A stretch of 64,000 nucleotides of DNA from DRQF01 sp964559135 (GCA_964559135.1 CAZLGG010000007.1:4886-68885); one strand, 5' to 3'; shown: positions 44,752-53,489, numbered from the stretch's first letter. Translations and numbers: made by a program. The notes: generated by a model not told the origin, from the letters alone.

Positions 44752-45608
44752 CACGCCTCGATCCCGCCGCGGTCTCCGATCAATGCGTCGCCACGCTCCT
44801 GGAGGATCCGATGCCGGAAGGCGCCCCAAAGGGCTGCACCGATGGCGCCGGCGAGAATCGAATCCGGATGCGTCCTCACATCGTAGTCCTTCTTGTCGTC
44901 TCCCAGGATCTCCTCGACGGCAGCCACGAGCCCCGCGTCGGCCGAGAGACCGCCGGTCATCAGAACCGTGTCGTCGACCTTGGCGGACTGCAACAACTTC
45001 ACGAGGCGTCCGGCCATCGAGAGATGAATCCCCTTGAGAATGTCCGGGATGGCGATTCCTCGGGACACCATGTTGATCACGTCGGTCTCGGCCAGCACAG
45101 CGCAGATGCTCGAGCACTTCTCCGGCTTGTCAGCACTCTTCGAGAGCTCGCCCACCTCGTCCAAGGCCACGCCGAGATAGCGCGAGATGTTCTCCACGAA
45201 TTGACCGGAACCGGACGCGCACTGGCTCGTCATGCGATAACTCAGCACCTTGGCGCGTTCGTCCATGAGGATGGCCCTGGCATGGAGGGCGCCCACGTCC
45301 AGAACCGCGCGAGCCTCGGGCTCGAGGTAGAGGCCTCCGCGACTGTGCGCGGTCATGCTGTAGAAGTGCCCCGTGCGGTCCGGGACCAACTCCCCCTCGC
45401 CGGTGGTCGCGATGTAGTCCACGTCAGCGCGAGAAAGGCTGCTTTGCTCCAGAACGATGTCGAGACATTCTCCTATCACGGCAACGGGATTGCGTCTCCG
45501 CACTCTCTCCGAGATCTTGGCCAGAATGCTCGCACCCTGGCCCTCCCCCTCCATCACCACGCATTTCACGGTGCTGGAGCCCACGTCGATACCGACCGTT
45601 CTCGTCAT
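44751..45608 (-). CDS. bcrD: Benzoyl-CoA reductase subunit D (ASKHA-type ATPase)
   Basis: A 285-residue subunit of the ATP-dependent (class I) benzoyl-CoA reductase. The ASKHA phosphate loop is GIDVGSSTVKCVVME; DVGALHARA is the form of the second phosphate motif specific to BcrD/BadG. Cysteines in TSQCASGSGQF (C130) and CSSICA (C165, C169) are candidates for the [4Fe-4S] cluster bridging the two ATPase subunits. GGLSAD and AGAIGAALWG are the C-terminal ATPase motifs. With BcrA it hydrolyses two ATP to drive electrons from ferredoxin into BcrBC. The gene overlaps bcrA by four bases. Confidence 0.95.
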   Translation of the reverse strand: MTRTVGIDVGSSTVKCVVMEGEGQGASILAKISERVRRRNPVAVIGECLDIVLEQSSLSRADVDYIATTGEGELVPDRTGHFYSMTAHSRGGLYLEPEARAVLDVGALHARAILMDERAKVLSYRMTSQCASGSGQFVENISRYLGVALDEVGELSKSADKPEKCSSICAVLAETDVINMVSRGIAIPDILKGIHLSMAGRLVKLLQSAKVDDTVLMTGGLSADAGLVAAVEEILGDDKKDYDVRTHPDSILAGAIGAALWGAFRHRILQERGDALIGDRGGIEA

Positions 45609-46948
45609 AGTTCCGCTCCGCAGGGGGCAGCCTCGGCTCTCGCCGCATCCCGGTGGGCGAACAGCGCCGCTCCGATGGCCCCGGTGTAGATGGAATCGGG
45701 GGAAATATTGAGGGTTCGCTCGCCGTAGTTCTCACGCACGAGCTTACGCAGAGCATCCACGCTCGCGGGATTCTTCGCCACGCCGCCGGTGAAGGTGAAT
45801 TCGTCATCCACGCCACCCGACCGCGCCAACAGCGACATGGCCCGCAGCATCATGGCCCGGTGAAGGCCGGCGAGGATGTCCTCCCGCTTGTCGCCGAGTG
45901 TCAGGCGGTCCCGCAACTCCGCTCCGGCGAAGACCGTGCATGTGGACGTGATTTTGATCTGGCGCTTGGACTTCTGGGCGAGCGGCCCCAGCTCGTGCAA
46001 TCCGAGATTCATCTCGTCCGCAATGTATCCGAGATAGCGCCCGCAGCCGGCGGCGCAGCGATCGTTCATTTGGAAGCTCGTGACGATGCCCTGAGCATCG
46101 ACCTGAATCGCTTTCGTGTCCTGACCTCCGATGTCCAACACCGTGCGGGTGTTGGGAAACATCCAATGCGCGCCCAGACCGTGACAGAGGATTTCCGAGC
46201 GGATCTGCTCCTTCCGGAAGGGGAGCTTCGTGCGACCGTATCCCGTACCGACGGAGTTCACGCACTCGAGATGGATGGACGCGACGCGGTCGAGAGCCTC
46301 TTGAATCCGCGCGGCCTCCACCCCCAGTTCGCCGCTTTTCGTCTCCAGGACCTCCTCCAAAGCGGGCCTGATGTTGGACTCGAAAGAGATGTCCAGCTCG
46401 GAATTCTCGACCTGAATGATCGATTTGTCGAAAAGCCCCATCAGGACATCGAACCCGATTTTCTCGGAACGCACGGCTTCGGCCCGCCGCATGAACGAAC
46501 TCGAGGCGACGTCACGAAAGAAATCGGACTTCCGCTTCGCCCCAGGGGTGAAGAGCTCTGGAACGTCGGCCGACATGCCGTCGATGATCGTTGAAAGAAC
46601 GTGCGAGAGTTCGCTTCGGGAGGCCTCGTAACGCGGGTCCTCGAGGAGCCCCGTCATCGTTTCGGCCAACGCGGCCTGCTGCACGAGATGCTGACGCTTG
46701 CGAAACGACAAAAGAAGATTCTTCGCCAGGCTGGTTCGACGATCCTCTTCGAGGCCCGCCTCGGCCAGCGCCTCCTCGAACAGCGCGAAGCGGGCGTTGA
46801 TGAACGCTTCCGCCCGCGCGATGGCGCAGGCGACATCGTAGTTGCTGCGGCTGTTGGTGATCCCCCGGCCGAGCAGCCGCTCATCCTCGTCGATCACGAC
46901 AGCCTTGGTCGTCGTCGAGCCGAGATCGATTCCGACGAAACATCTCAT
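45605..46948 (-). CDS. bcrA: Benzoyl-CoA reductase subunit A (ASKHA-type ATPase)
   Basis: A 447-residue ATPase subunit. GIDLGSTTTKAVVID and DIGGQDTKAI (272-277 DIGGQD) mark the ASKHA fold; between them a ~200-residue helical insertion (about 60-260) distinguishes BcrA/BadF from the shorter activases HgdC/FldI. NDRCAAGCGRYLGY (C298, C302) and TSTCTVFA supply cluster cysteines. The length and insertion argue strongly for class I benzoyl-CoA reductase rather than 2-hydroxyacyl-CoA dehydratase. ATG at 46948 overlaps the bcrB stop (ATGA); a longer in-frame extension lies inside bcrB. Confidence 0.95.
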   Translation of the reverse strand: MRCFVGIDLGSTTTKAVVIDEDERLLGRGITNSRSNYDVACAIARAEAFINARFALFEEALAEAGLEEDRRTSLAKNLLLSFRKRQHLVQQAALAETMTGLLEDPRYEASRSELSHVLSTIIDGMSADVPELFTPGAKRKSDFFRDVASSSFMRRAEAVRSEKIGFDVLMGLFDKSIIQVENSELDISFESNIRPALEEVLETKSGELGVEAARIQEALDRVASIHLECVNSVGTGYGRTKLPFRKEQIRSEILCHGLGAHWMFPNTRTVLDIGGQDTKAIQVDAQGIVTSFQMNDRCAAGCGRYLGYIADEMNLGLHELGPLAQKSKRQIKITSTCTVFAGAELRDRLTLGDKREDILAGLHRAMMLRAMSLLARSGGVDDEFTFTGGVAKNPASVDALRKLVRENYGERTLNISPDSIYTGAIGAALFAHRDAARAEAAPCGAEL

Positions 46949-48240
46949 GAGGCGTCTCCCATGGCCGTCGGGGCGGCGCTCCGCTTCTGCTCGATCATCT
47001 GAAAGTAGGATTCGAGGCGGTTTTTGATGTTTGCCGCCGAGAAGTATCTCGGGTCCACGAGGTCGGACTCGAAGAATCCTCCGGCTCGTCCGGTGCGCTT
47101 CTCCACCTCCTTCAGGATGAGAAGCTGTCCCGCGCTGAAGGAGTTGCAGCTCTTGACCGAGTTGATGAGGAAGCCATCTGCCTCGAAGTCCTTGACATAT
47201 TTGGAAATCAATTCCACACGCGAAGGCAGGTTCAAGTTCGTGTAGCAGCCGAGGCAGTAGTCGGCGAGGGACTCGAGCGGGTGAGATGGATCGTGGCGGA
47301 ATCCCTGGTCGTACAGACCTCCGACCTTGGTGTAGGTCGACGCCACGACGACGGCGCCCTCGTCGTAAAACATCTTCCAGAGGTCCCGGAAGTGGGTCCA
47401 ATTCGGAGGGCCCTCCACGACGACGCGGTATTTCTCCTCGATGAGCTGGCCTTCCGGTGTGATGGGTCCCTTGCCCTGGCGGACCCGCTCCTCGACCTCT
47501 CCGCGCAGCGCTTCATAGTACTCGATGGCCGACTCCGTCCCACGAAAGGCCGTGAAGATCGGAGAGATGTAATAGACACCGCCGAAGTAGGCGTCGATGG
47601 GAGACGGCTTGTGTTTCGCAGAGTCCAGAACCCGTACGAAGTCTTCCTCCGCCCTGGCCGAACGCCGCAAGAGTGCGGAGAGCTTGTCGATGTCGAACCG
47701 TTTTCCGGAGGCTTCCTCGAGCGCCGGAATGACTTTCTTCTCCAACTGCTTCACGATGTACCGGCGCATCTCGGGCGTCGGCCGGCCATCCGCCTGGTAG
47801 GGCACGTGCAACATCACGATCGGGCAGTCATATTCTCGCTGGAGGATCTCGAACCACTTCATGAAAGTGAAGCAACCGGTGTAGGAGAGCAGGAGAATGG
47901 ACGGCTTCGGGAGCGGGTCTCCCGTGGGGCCGAGGTTCCCGGAACGCGACATCCCAAGATCGCATTTCACGTAGGTGCAAACGTCTTCCGAATGCCCGCC
48001 TTTCTCCGCCGTGGAGATATAGGCGGCCGATTTCTTCCTCATGGCGCTCTGGAGCGCGTTGATCTCCGGAAGGACGGGCAAGAGATCGAAGACGTGCATG
48101 AGCTCCGTGAGGTTCCCGGGCACGAAGGTGTAGGCGCACTTCTCCCCGGTCTTCCCGGCCTCGGCGAGGCGCTTGTAATGGCGGGCGAGCATGGCCTTTT
48201 GAATCTCCATGCTCCGATCTTTCTTGGCGGTCGTGCTCAT
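46945..48240 (-). CDS. bcrB: Benzoyl-CoA reductase subunit B
   Basis: A 431-residue subunit of the substrate-reducing module, in the 2-hydroxyglutaryl-CoA dehydratase D-component (HgdB) family. Features are FVPGNLTELMHVFDLLPVLPE, VCTYVKCDLG, LLSYTGCFTFMKWFE, CYTNLNLPSRVE and VKSCNSFSAGQ; several of these cysteines would bind [4Fe-4S] clusters that carry electrons to the aromatic ring. BcrB and BcrC together bind benzoyl-CoA. The start at 48240 overlaps the bcrC stop (ATGA). Confidence 0.95.
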   Translation of the reverse strand: MSTTAKKDRSMEIQKAMLARHYKRLAEAGKTGEKCAYTFVPGNLTELMHVFDLLPVLPEINALQSAMRKKSAAYISTAEKGGHSEDVCTYVKCDLGMSRSGNLGPTGDPLPKPSILLLSYTGCFTFMKWFEILQREYDCPIVMLHVPYQADGRPTPEMRRYIVKQLEKKVIPALEEASGKRFDIDKLSALLRRSARAEEDFVRVLDSAKHKPSPIDAYFGGVYYISPIFTAFRGTESAIEYYEALRGEVEERVRQGKGPITPEGQLIEEKYRVVVEGPPNWTHFRDLWKMFYDEGAVVVASTYTKVGGLYDQGFRHDPSHPLESLADYCLGCYTNLNLPSRVELISKYVKDFEADGFLINSVKSCNSFSAGQLLILKEVEKRTGRAGGFFESDLVDPRYFSAANIKNRLESYFQMIEQKRSAAPTAMGDAS

Positions 48241-49412
48241 GCCACGCTCCAAAGTTTGATGGAATCCGCAAAGGTCCCGGCCTGTTCCCGAATCACTTGG
48301 AACTGTCCGGTGTTCTCGGCGTACTTGAAGGCCGTCCAGGGAAGTCCAGCCTTCTCCACGGCCTCGACGAGCATCGGTTGGTCCAACAGAGCCGGGTCAC
48401 AAAAACTCGGTGCGCAGAAAAGCACGCCCTCCGCGTGCGCAGCTCGAGCGCGCTCGACGAGTTCCTTGCCCTTTGCCCCCTCCTTGTAGAGGAAAGCGGC
48501 TTCGCGGCTCCTCTCCACGAAGGCATCCGCCAACGCCTGGTACGGGTCGCCATCGGTTCCGACAGGGCCGCGAATGAGTCGGAACCCGAGCGAGAGGTCA
48601 TCGTCCACGACATAGCAGCCGGATCGTTCCAACGTCCGCAAGAGATTCAGAGGAGGCCGCTCACAGAAGCTCCCGACGAGGATGACCCGTGCGTTGTCGA
48701 TCGGGGGTCTTCCCGATGCCTCTGCCGCAGCGACGTAATCCTCGAGGAGGTCGTTGTGTTCTTCGACGGGAATGAAACCACCCGCCTTGATCACGGACCA
48801 GACCTCGCTGATGGGAAACATCCATGGACGCTTCAAACGCCGCTCCTGAAGAGTGTCGAGCAAGGCGCGGTTGCGGTCGAAGACGGCGATCGATTCCCTG
48901 AGAGCCCCGTCGGTGATCTCGCATTCGGCCAGCTTCCCGAGTTCCCTGCCGATCCGCGAAAGCTCACCGCGGAAAAAGGAGCGTCCGATCTCGTCGAAAC
49001 TTTGAGGCATGTCCAGATACCAGGCCGGCTTCTCGGGAAATAGCAGTTTCCACATGCCCGAGAGATTGCGAATCACGTCGCAGATGCTGGGGAAGATCAT
49101 GCCGTCGAGGACGTCGAGGCTTCCGTTCAGCCCCATCTCGATCGTGCTTCGGGGGATGTGGCAGATATAGCTTTGGAAGTAGGCGTCGCCCTTGATGATT
49201 TCGACATCGTCACCCCCGCCCATGACGGCCACCGGGAGCCCTCCCGCCGCGTGAACGAGTTCTCGCGGCGCCCAGACGGGCATCGACCCGACGGCGATGC
49301 GGCCCGGATGCGCCTCTTTCCAGTCGCGAACGCTTGTCAACCCGGCGTCGTGGTAGAGAGTCTCGGCGAACTCGAGGATGTCTTCCAACGAGCGGCCCGT
49401 GTTCGTGGTCAT
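48237..49412 (-). CDS. bcrC: Benzoyl-CoA reductase subunit C
   Basis: A 391-residue partner of BcrB, same HgdB/C superfamily. Cysteine motifs FPSICDVIRNL, VGSFCERPPLN and CAPSFCDPAL are the conserved set for the subunit cluster; HAAGGLPVAVMGGGDD is a family N-terminal element. It forms the ring-reducing half with BcrB. The start is placed at ATG 49412, which shares its A with the dch stop (TGATG) and has GGAG upstream; an ATG at 49427 would add five residues and cannot be excluded. Confidence 0.94.
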   Translation of the reverse strand: MTTNTGRSLEDILEFAETLYHDAGLTSVRDWKEAHPGRIAVGSMPVWAPRELVHAAGGLPVAVMGGGDDVEIIKGDAYFQSYICHIPRSTIEMGLNGSLDVLDGMIFPSICDVIRNLSGMWKLLFPEKPAWYLDMPQSFDEIGRSFFRGELSRIGRELGKLAECEITDGALRESIAVFDRNRALLDTLQERRLKRPWMFPISEVWSVIKAGGFIPVEEHNDLLEDYVAAAEASGRPPIDNARVILVGSFCERPPLNLLRTLERSGCYVVDDDLSLGFRLIRGPVGTDGDPYQALADAFVERSREAAFLYKEGAKGKELVERARAAHAEGVLFCAPSFCDPALLDQPMLVEAVEKAGLPWTAFKYAENTGQFQVIREQAGTFADSIKLWSVA

Positions 49413-50185
49413 CACTCGTGTCTCCATTCCGGGCGGCGTTTCTCGAGGAAAGCCTGCAGTCCCTCGGTCGGGTCGTGAAGCGTCATCAAGTCGCCGAGGT
49501 AGAGGCGTTCCAGCCGGGTCAACCCGTCGAGGAAGGCTGCATCCGCTACAGATCGCGCGGCCCGTGCGGCGAATCTGAGAGAGGCGGACGACTTCGCAAG
49601 CAGATTCTCCTCGACCCAGCGCGTGGCCGCTCGGGAGGGGTCCTCGTCGACCTCGTCCACGAGCCCGATCCTCAAGGCCTCCAGGGCATCGACGCGTCGA
49701 CCCGTAAGAAGGAGATCGTCAGCGGCGGATTGTCCGACGCGTCGGGGAAGGACGAGCGACGCCACGGGAGCAAAGACGCCGAGGTTGATCTCGGGTTGCC
49801 CGAGCCGAGCATCGGGAGCGGCAAAAACGCGGTGCGCATAGGCAGCGAGTTCCAGACCACCGCCGAGGCAATTCCCGCGCACGACCGAGATGAGCGTGAG
49901 GCCGGATGAGATCAGATCGCGAAAGAGGCCGTGAAAGCCGTCCAGCATGCCCGCGACCCGGTCCGGCAGATGCTCCTCCACGCTGGCGCCGAAGGAGAAG
50001 TTCGTTCCCTCGCCTTCGAGAATGACCGCCGTCACTTCTCTCACCTCGGCCAGCGAAGCGACATGGGACCGGAGAGCAGCGACCATATCCGCATCCAGGA
50101 TGTTCCCGGGGGGACGAGCCAGCGTGAGGCGCGCCACGCGACCGTCAAGGTCCCGTTCCAGACGAACGACGTCGTTGTTCGACAT
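49412..50185 (-). CDS. dch: Cyclohexa-1,5-diene-1-carbonyl-CoA hydratase
   Basis: A 257-residue crotonase-fold enzyme. It adds water to the dienoyl-CoA made by benzoyl-CoA reductase, giving 6-hydroxycyclohex-1-ene-1-carbonyl-CoA. Oxyanion-hole segments are FSFGASVEEH and VRGNCLGGGLELAAYAHRVFAAP; ARLGQPEINLGVFAP follows, as in Thauera-type Dch, while the usual crotonase glutamates are altered as expected. The start at 50185 has AGGAGAAGG upstream. Assignment rests on both sequence and its place between oah and bcrC. Confidence 0.9.
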   Translation of the reverse strand: MSNNDVVRLERDLDGRVARLTLARPPGNILDADMVAALRSHVASLAEVREVTAVILEGEGTNFSFGASVEEHLPDRVAGMLDGFHGLFRDLISSGLTLISVVRGNCLGGGLELAAYAHRVFAAPDARLGQPEINLGVFAPVASLVLPRRVGQSAADDLLLTGRRVDALEALRIGLVDEVDEDPSRAATRWVEENLLAKSSASLRFAARAARSVADAAFLDGLTRLERLYLGDLMTLHDPTEGLQAFLEKRRPEWRHE

Positions 50186-50215
50186 GATTCCTTCTCCTCT
50201 GCGGAGCATTCGGCT

Positions 50216-51322
50216 TCAGGCCTCTCCCTTGGGAATCAGAGATTCGATGAACCCTTCGGTCCACTCCGCTCCCTGGGCGAGTTCGCGGCGAAGTCGAATG
50301 AAGTCCACTTCGCGATTCCCCTTCGGTCCCTCATTGAACGCTCTGAACCCGAGACGGGCCTCCGTCATCATGTTGAGGGCAAGCCACGACCGATTGGTCT
50401 CCCGATTCTTGTCCCAATGGGCGAGTTTGTGTTTGCGGAGGGATTCGACCGTCTTGGACAGGCAACCGGGCATCGTCAACAACAGCCTTGTCGCCAACCG
50501 CTCGACGGCTGCGTCCAAGGGACCGAGGTTGACGGTGCCGGACCGAAGTTTCCCCTTGGCCTCCTTCGCCGCCGCGCCGGTCTTGAACTCCCCATAGCGA
50601 ATTCGGCCCATTGCGTCGGGCGTGTTGTCCAGAACCACCAGCGGGTTCGGCGTGAGTTCGCCGTCTATCTCGAGAGCCGGAACCACGTCCGTGATCAATC
50701 CGTAATCGAGCGCCTGATAGGCGCTCCACATCTCGCAGAGAGTACCGCTCTGCATCGCCCGTTCGATGCCGCAAAACAGGGGCAAGAAGTCGGTGGAGCC
50801 GCCATCGGGAGCCGAGCCATGCTTGGGACCGGCCTGCCCGAACATGGCCAGATCGCTGGAGACGCTGAAGTCGCAAGCCATCCCCAACTCCTGTCCACCG
50901 GCGATGCGCATGCCGTTGACCCGGCAGATGACGGGTTTGTCGCAGTGCAGAATGGTCGTGACCATGTCGTTGAAAAGCCGCATGTAGCGGTGGTACTCGC
51001 CGGGCCTGCCGCTGTAGTACTCGGCGTACTCCTTGGTGTTGCCACCCGTGCAGAAGGCTCGGTCACCGGCCCCCGTGAAGATGACGCTCACAACATCGCG
51101 CGCTTCGGACGCGCGCCGGAACGAAAGGATGACGTCCTTGACCATATCGGTCGTGTACGAGTTGTACTGCTTCGGGTTGTCGAGAATGATCCAAGCGTTG
51201 AAGAGCCCCTCCACGTCATTCCCCTGACCGTCCGAACAGGGCCTCAGTTCATAGCGAACCTTCCCTCCTGCATCGCCTGATCCCTCGCGGGACGTCAAAT
51301 CGTGATTCTTGAACTCGAACAT
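50216..51322 (-). CDS. oah: 6-oxocyclohex-1-ene-1-carbonyl-CoA hydrolase (ring opening)
   Basis: A 368-residue crotonase-family hydrolase that adds water twice and cuts the ring to give 3-hydroxypimelyl-CoA. It is longer than ordinary crotonases. It contains WIILDNPKQYNSYTTDMV, the oxyanion segment GDRAFCTGGNTKEYAEYYSGRPGEY, RVNGMRIAGGQELGMACDF and KHGSAPDGGSTDFLPLF, all hallmarks of Oah/BamA-like proteins. The gene begins with GGAG at five bases and ends 30 bases before dch. Confidence 0.94.
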   Translation of the reverse strand: MFEFKNHDLTSREGSGDAGGKVRYELRPCSDGQGNDVEGLFNAWIILDNPKQYNSYTTDMVKDVILSFRRASEARDVVSVIFTGAGDRAFCTGGNTKEYAEYYSGRPGEYHRYMRLFNDMVTTILHCDKPVICRVNGMRIAGGQELGMACDFSVSSDLAMFGQAGPKHGSAPDGGSTDFLPLFCGIERAMQSGTLCEMWSAYQALDYGLITDVVPALEIDGELTPNPLVVLDNTPDAMGRIRYGEFKTGAAAKEAKGKLRSGTVNLGPLDAAVERLATRLLLTMPGCLSKTVESLRKHKLAHWDKNRETNRSWLALNMMTEARLGFRAFNEGPKGNREVDFIRLRRELAQGAEWTEGFIESLIPKGEA

Positions 51323-51341
51323 GGGATCTCCTTCAATCGGT

Positions 51342-52409
51342 TCACGAGGTTGCGGGTTCCAAGACCACGCGTTCCTTGATTCTATGCTCTCTCAGGTCGT
51401 CGAGGGCCTCGTTGACCTGATCCAGACGACGTCGCGTCATGAAGGGTTCGAGAACGACCTTCCCTTTCAGGACGAGATCGAGGGCCGCCGGGTAGTGCTC
51501 GGGGAGACAACCCCAGTTGCCCTGAGCGGTGGCGTCATGAGCCATGAGGTGAGAAACGGGAACCGAAACTTTTTTGGGTGTGAAACCCACAATGCCCAGG
51601 TAAGCGCCCGGCACGAGCAAGCCGAATGCCGTCTCCTGACCCGCTGGATGGCCGGACGTCTCGAAGATGCGCCAACACCGCTGAAGGAGTCCCTCCTCCT
51701 TGGCGAACCCGCGGAGAATCTTCTTGATGTCACGAGGCGACTGATCCTTCGCGTCGAGCGTGAGAGCTGCTCCGTATCCGCGAATCCTCTCCAGCCGCTC
51801 GGCGTCCACATCGATGGCAGCCACGGTCGCGCCGAGGGCTCGGGCGATCTGGACTCCGAAGGCCCCGACGCCTCCCACGCCGATGAAGACCGCGAAATCA
51901 CCCTCCCCGAGACCGCTGCGTAGAATGGATTGATAGGGCGTGGTGACGGCATCCGCCAGCACCGAAAGGCTGGCCAAGTCGACATCGGTCCCCTCGAGAT
52001 CAGGCACGCGACACAGGCCGAGGGCCGGAACGACAACGTGATCGGCGAAGCCGCCGTCGATGTCGTTTCCGGGAAAGATCTGATGTCGGCATATGCTGCC
52101 GCGGCCTTCCTCGCAGGCGTCACAGGCACCGCAAGGGATGACAGCGGGAACAACGACCTGGGCGTGCAACCAATCCGCCGCTTCCTTTCCCGTGGCGATG
52201 ACGGTGCCCGAGATTTCGTGACCGAGAATGAGGGGAAGGTCGTGCCGTGTCGGGACGCCGTCGTCCAAGAACCCCAAGTCCGTGTGACAGATTCCGCACC
52301 CCGCGACGCGCACCACCACCTCTTCCGGACCGGGATCGGCACCCAACCGTTCCGCAGGGCGGAGGGGCTCCCCCACAGCCACCATTTCGTACCCATGGAT
52401 GTCGACCAT
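51342..52409 (-). CDS. had: 6-hydroxycyclohex-1-ene-1-carbonyl-CoA dehydrogenase
   Basis: A 355-residue zinc alcohol dehydrogenase (MDR) that oxidises the Dch product with NAD+. Catalytic-zinc ligands are in CGICHTDLGFLDDG and GHEISG; structural-zinc cysteines are in CGACDACEEGRGSIC; the Rossmann loop is GVGGVGAFGVQIA. First gene of the operon. ATG at 52409 has GGGGAG seven bases upstream; an ATG at 52424 would add five residues. The complete set had-oah-dch is the Thauera-type modified beta-oxidation, distinct from the badKHI route of Rhodopseudomonas. Confidence 0.92.
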   Translation of the reverse strand: MVDIHGYEMVAVGEPLRPAERLGADPGPEEVVVRVAGCGICHTDLGFLDDGVPTRHDLPLILGHEISGTVIATGKEAADWLHAQVVVPAVIPCGACDACEEGRGSICRHQIFPGNDIDGGFADHVVVPALGLCRVPDLEGTDVDLASLSVLADAVTTPYQSILRSGLGEGDFAVFIGVGGVGAFGVQIARALGATVAAIDVDAERLERIRGYGAALTLDAKDQSPRDIKKILRGFAKEEGLLQRCWRIFETSGHPAGQETAFGLLVPGAYLGIVGFTPKKVSVPVSHLMAHDATAQGNWGCLPEHYPAALDLVLKGKVVLEPFMTRRRLDQVNEALDDLREHRIKERVVLEPATS

Positions 52410-52442
52410 GCGCCGTCTCCCCATAAACGGATAATCCTTCTT

Positions 52443-52471
52443 TTTATACCTAATAAATGGGGAACTGAAAA
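52443..52471 (-). promoter_or_regulatory. Sigma-70-type promoter of the benzoyl-CoA operon
   Basis: On the minus strand TTTTCA (52471-52466) is followed by exactly 17 bases and then TATAAA (52448-52443). Predicted start near 52436 leaves a leader of about 27 bases before had. It is unusually AT-rich compared with the surrounding sequence. No clear operator for a BzdR/BadR-type regulator was found. Confidence 0.6.
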
Positions 52472-52594
52472 CCCCTGGAACCTTTCTTCCGATCGAGGCG
52501 CCCCCCCCCCGACCGAATTCTCGCCACCCTCAGCACAAATCTTCCGTCTGGAAGGAGGATGACTCGCGAGAAGGCCCGTCGGAGAAACGGAAAC

Positions 52595-53476
52595 ATGATC
52601 TTCCATCTCGACCCGAGCACGTCGACGGCAACCTCTCGCCCGCTCCGGGCGACGGCGGCCGCCGCGCTCCTGACCCTCCTCGTCCTCTCTCAATCCCTTG
52701 CCGCGCAAATGGATCCGGCCATCGTCCTCGATGCGAATTGGCAATTGACTTTCGGCCCCAACGTGATTCCGGGATCCAGCGACTCCCCCGTCTCCACTCA
52801 CACACAAAGTGCGTCACCCTCCTCCGGCGGTTCGTACTGGAGTTGGTGGGAGATCTCCGTGGCGAACGCCAATGATCGACTCGCGCAGGCCCGCGCTCAC
52901 ACCTTCACGTGGTCGTCGTCAGGAGGCACGAACTCGGGGGAACACTCCGCCGGCGCAACGACCCTTTTCGGAATGGTCGAGACCTGGCGATACGTTCCCC
53001 AAACGCAGACCGATCCGCCCCTCCCCCGTCGCTACCCCTGGGCCAAGACGCAAGCGTTTCTTTGGCAAGATGCCTCTCAAACTCGAATCACTCTCAACCA
53101 TGCGCTCAGCGAAGCCTACTACGGCATGGTCCTCCGAATCACGGCGACGGGTCTCCCCATGGCCCAGATCGCCGTCGCCGACGGACGCACCACGCAAGCC
53201 GTCGTCCTCGGACAAACGGGAGCCGGAGGCGGCCCCGTGCCGTTCTTCATCACGGTCCCACTGCACACGTCGCAGGGATCAGGCGTCTACCCGGCGCCGC
53301 CGGTCCCGCCCGTGTCGCAAACGGGGTTCGTCTACACCCAACGCTATGATCGAGTCCACGCCGCCGCCGCAACGGCCTTTGCGAGGGCCAAGAGTATCAA
53401 CCCCGGTTCCATGGTGACCGCCGATGGTCGCGTCAAGGGGCGCTATCACTCGGTGGCCATCCTCGGTTCCGATTGA
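52595..53476 (+). CDS. Secreted protein, unknown function
   Basis: A 293-residue exported protein with a signal peptide ending near LVLSQSLAAQ. The mature part is Thr/Ser/Pro/Gly-rich and probably beta-rich, with SGGSYWSWWEISVANANDRLAQARAH-like text and no cysteine motif or catalytic signature. The ATG at 52595 has GGAG ten bases upstream; another in-frame ATG at 52559 sits directly against AGGAGG, too close to be used efficiently. It precedes the next secreted gene by 13 bases and is divergent from the benzoyl-CoA operon. Confidence 0.6.
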   Translation: MIFHLDPSTSTATSRPLRATAAAALLTLLVLSQSLAAQMDPAIVLDANWQLTFGPNVIPGSSDSPVSTHTQSASPSSGGSYWSWWEISVANANDRLAQARAHTFTWSSSGGTNSGEHSAGATTLFGMVETWRYVPQTQTDPPLPRRYPWAKTQAFLWQDASQTRITLNHALSEAYYGMVLRITATGLPMAQIAVADGRTTQAVVLGQTGAGGGPVPFFITVPLHTSQGSGVYPAPPVPPVSQTGFVYTQRYDRVHAAAATAFARAKSINPGSMVTADGRVKGRYHSVAILGSD

Positions 53477-53489
53477 AAGGAGTTTCGCC

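Noticed and set aside
45605..47401. N-terminal extension of bcrA to 47401
   Set aside because: The extra 151 residues lie inside bcrB and do not fit the ASKHA fold; ATG 46948 overlaps the bcrB stop by ATGA.
46945..49412. Interpretation as 2-hydroxyglutaryl-CoA dehydratase
   Set aside because: Two different ATPase subunits (BcrA with long insertion and BcrD) plus adjacent dch, oah and had fit benzoyl-CoA reductase, not a dehydratase with one short activase.
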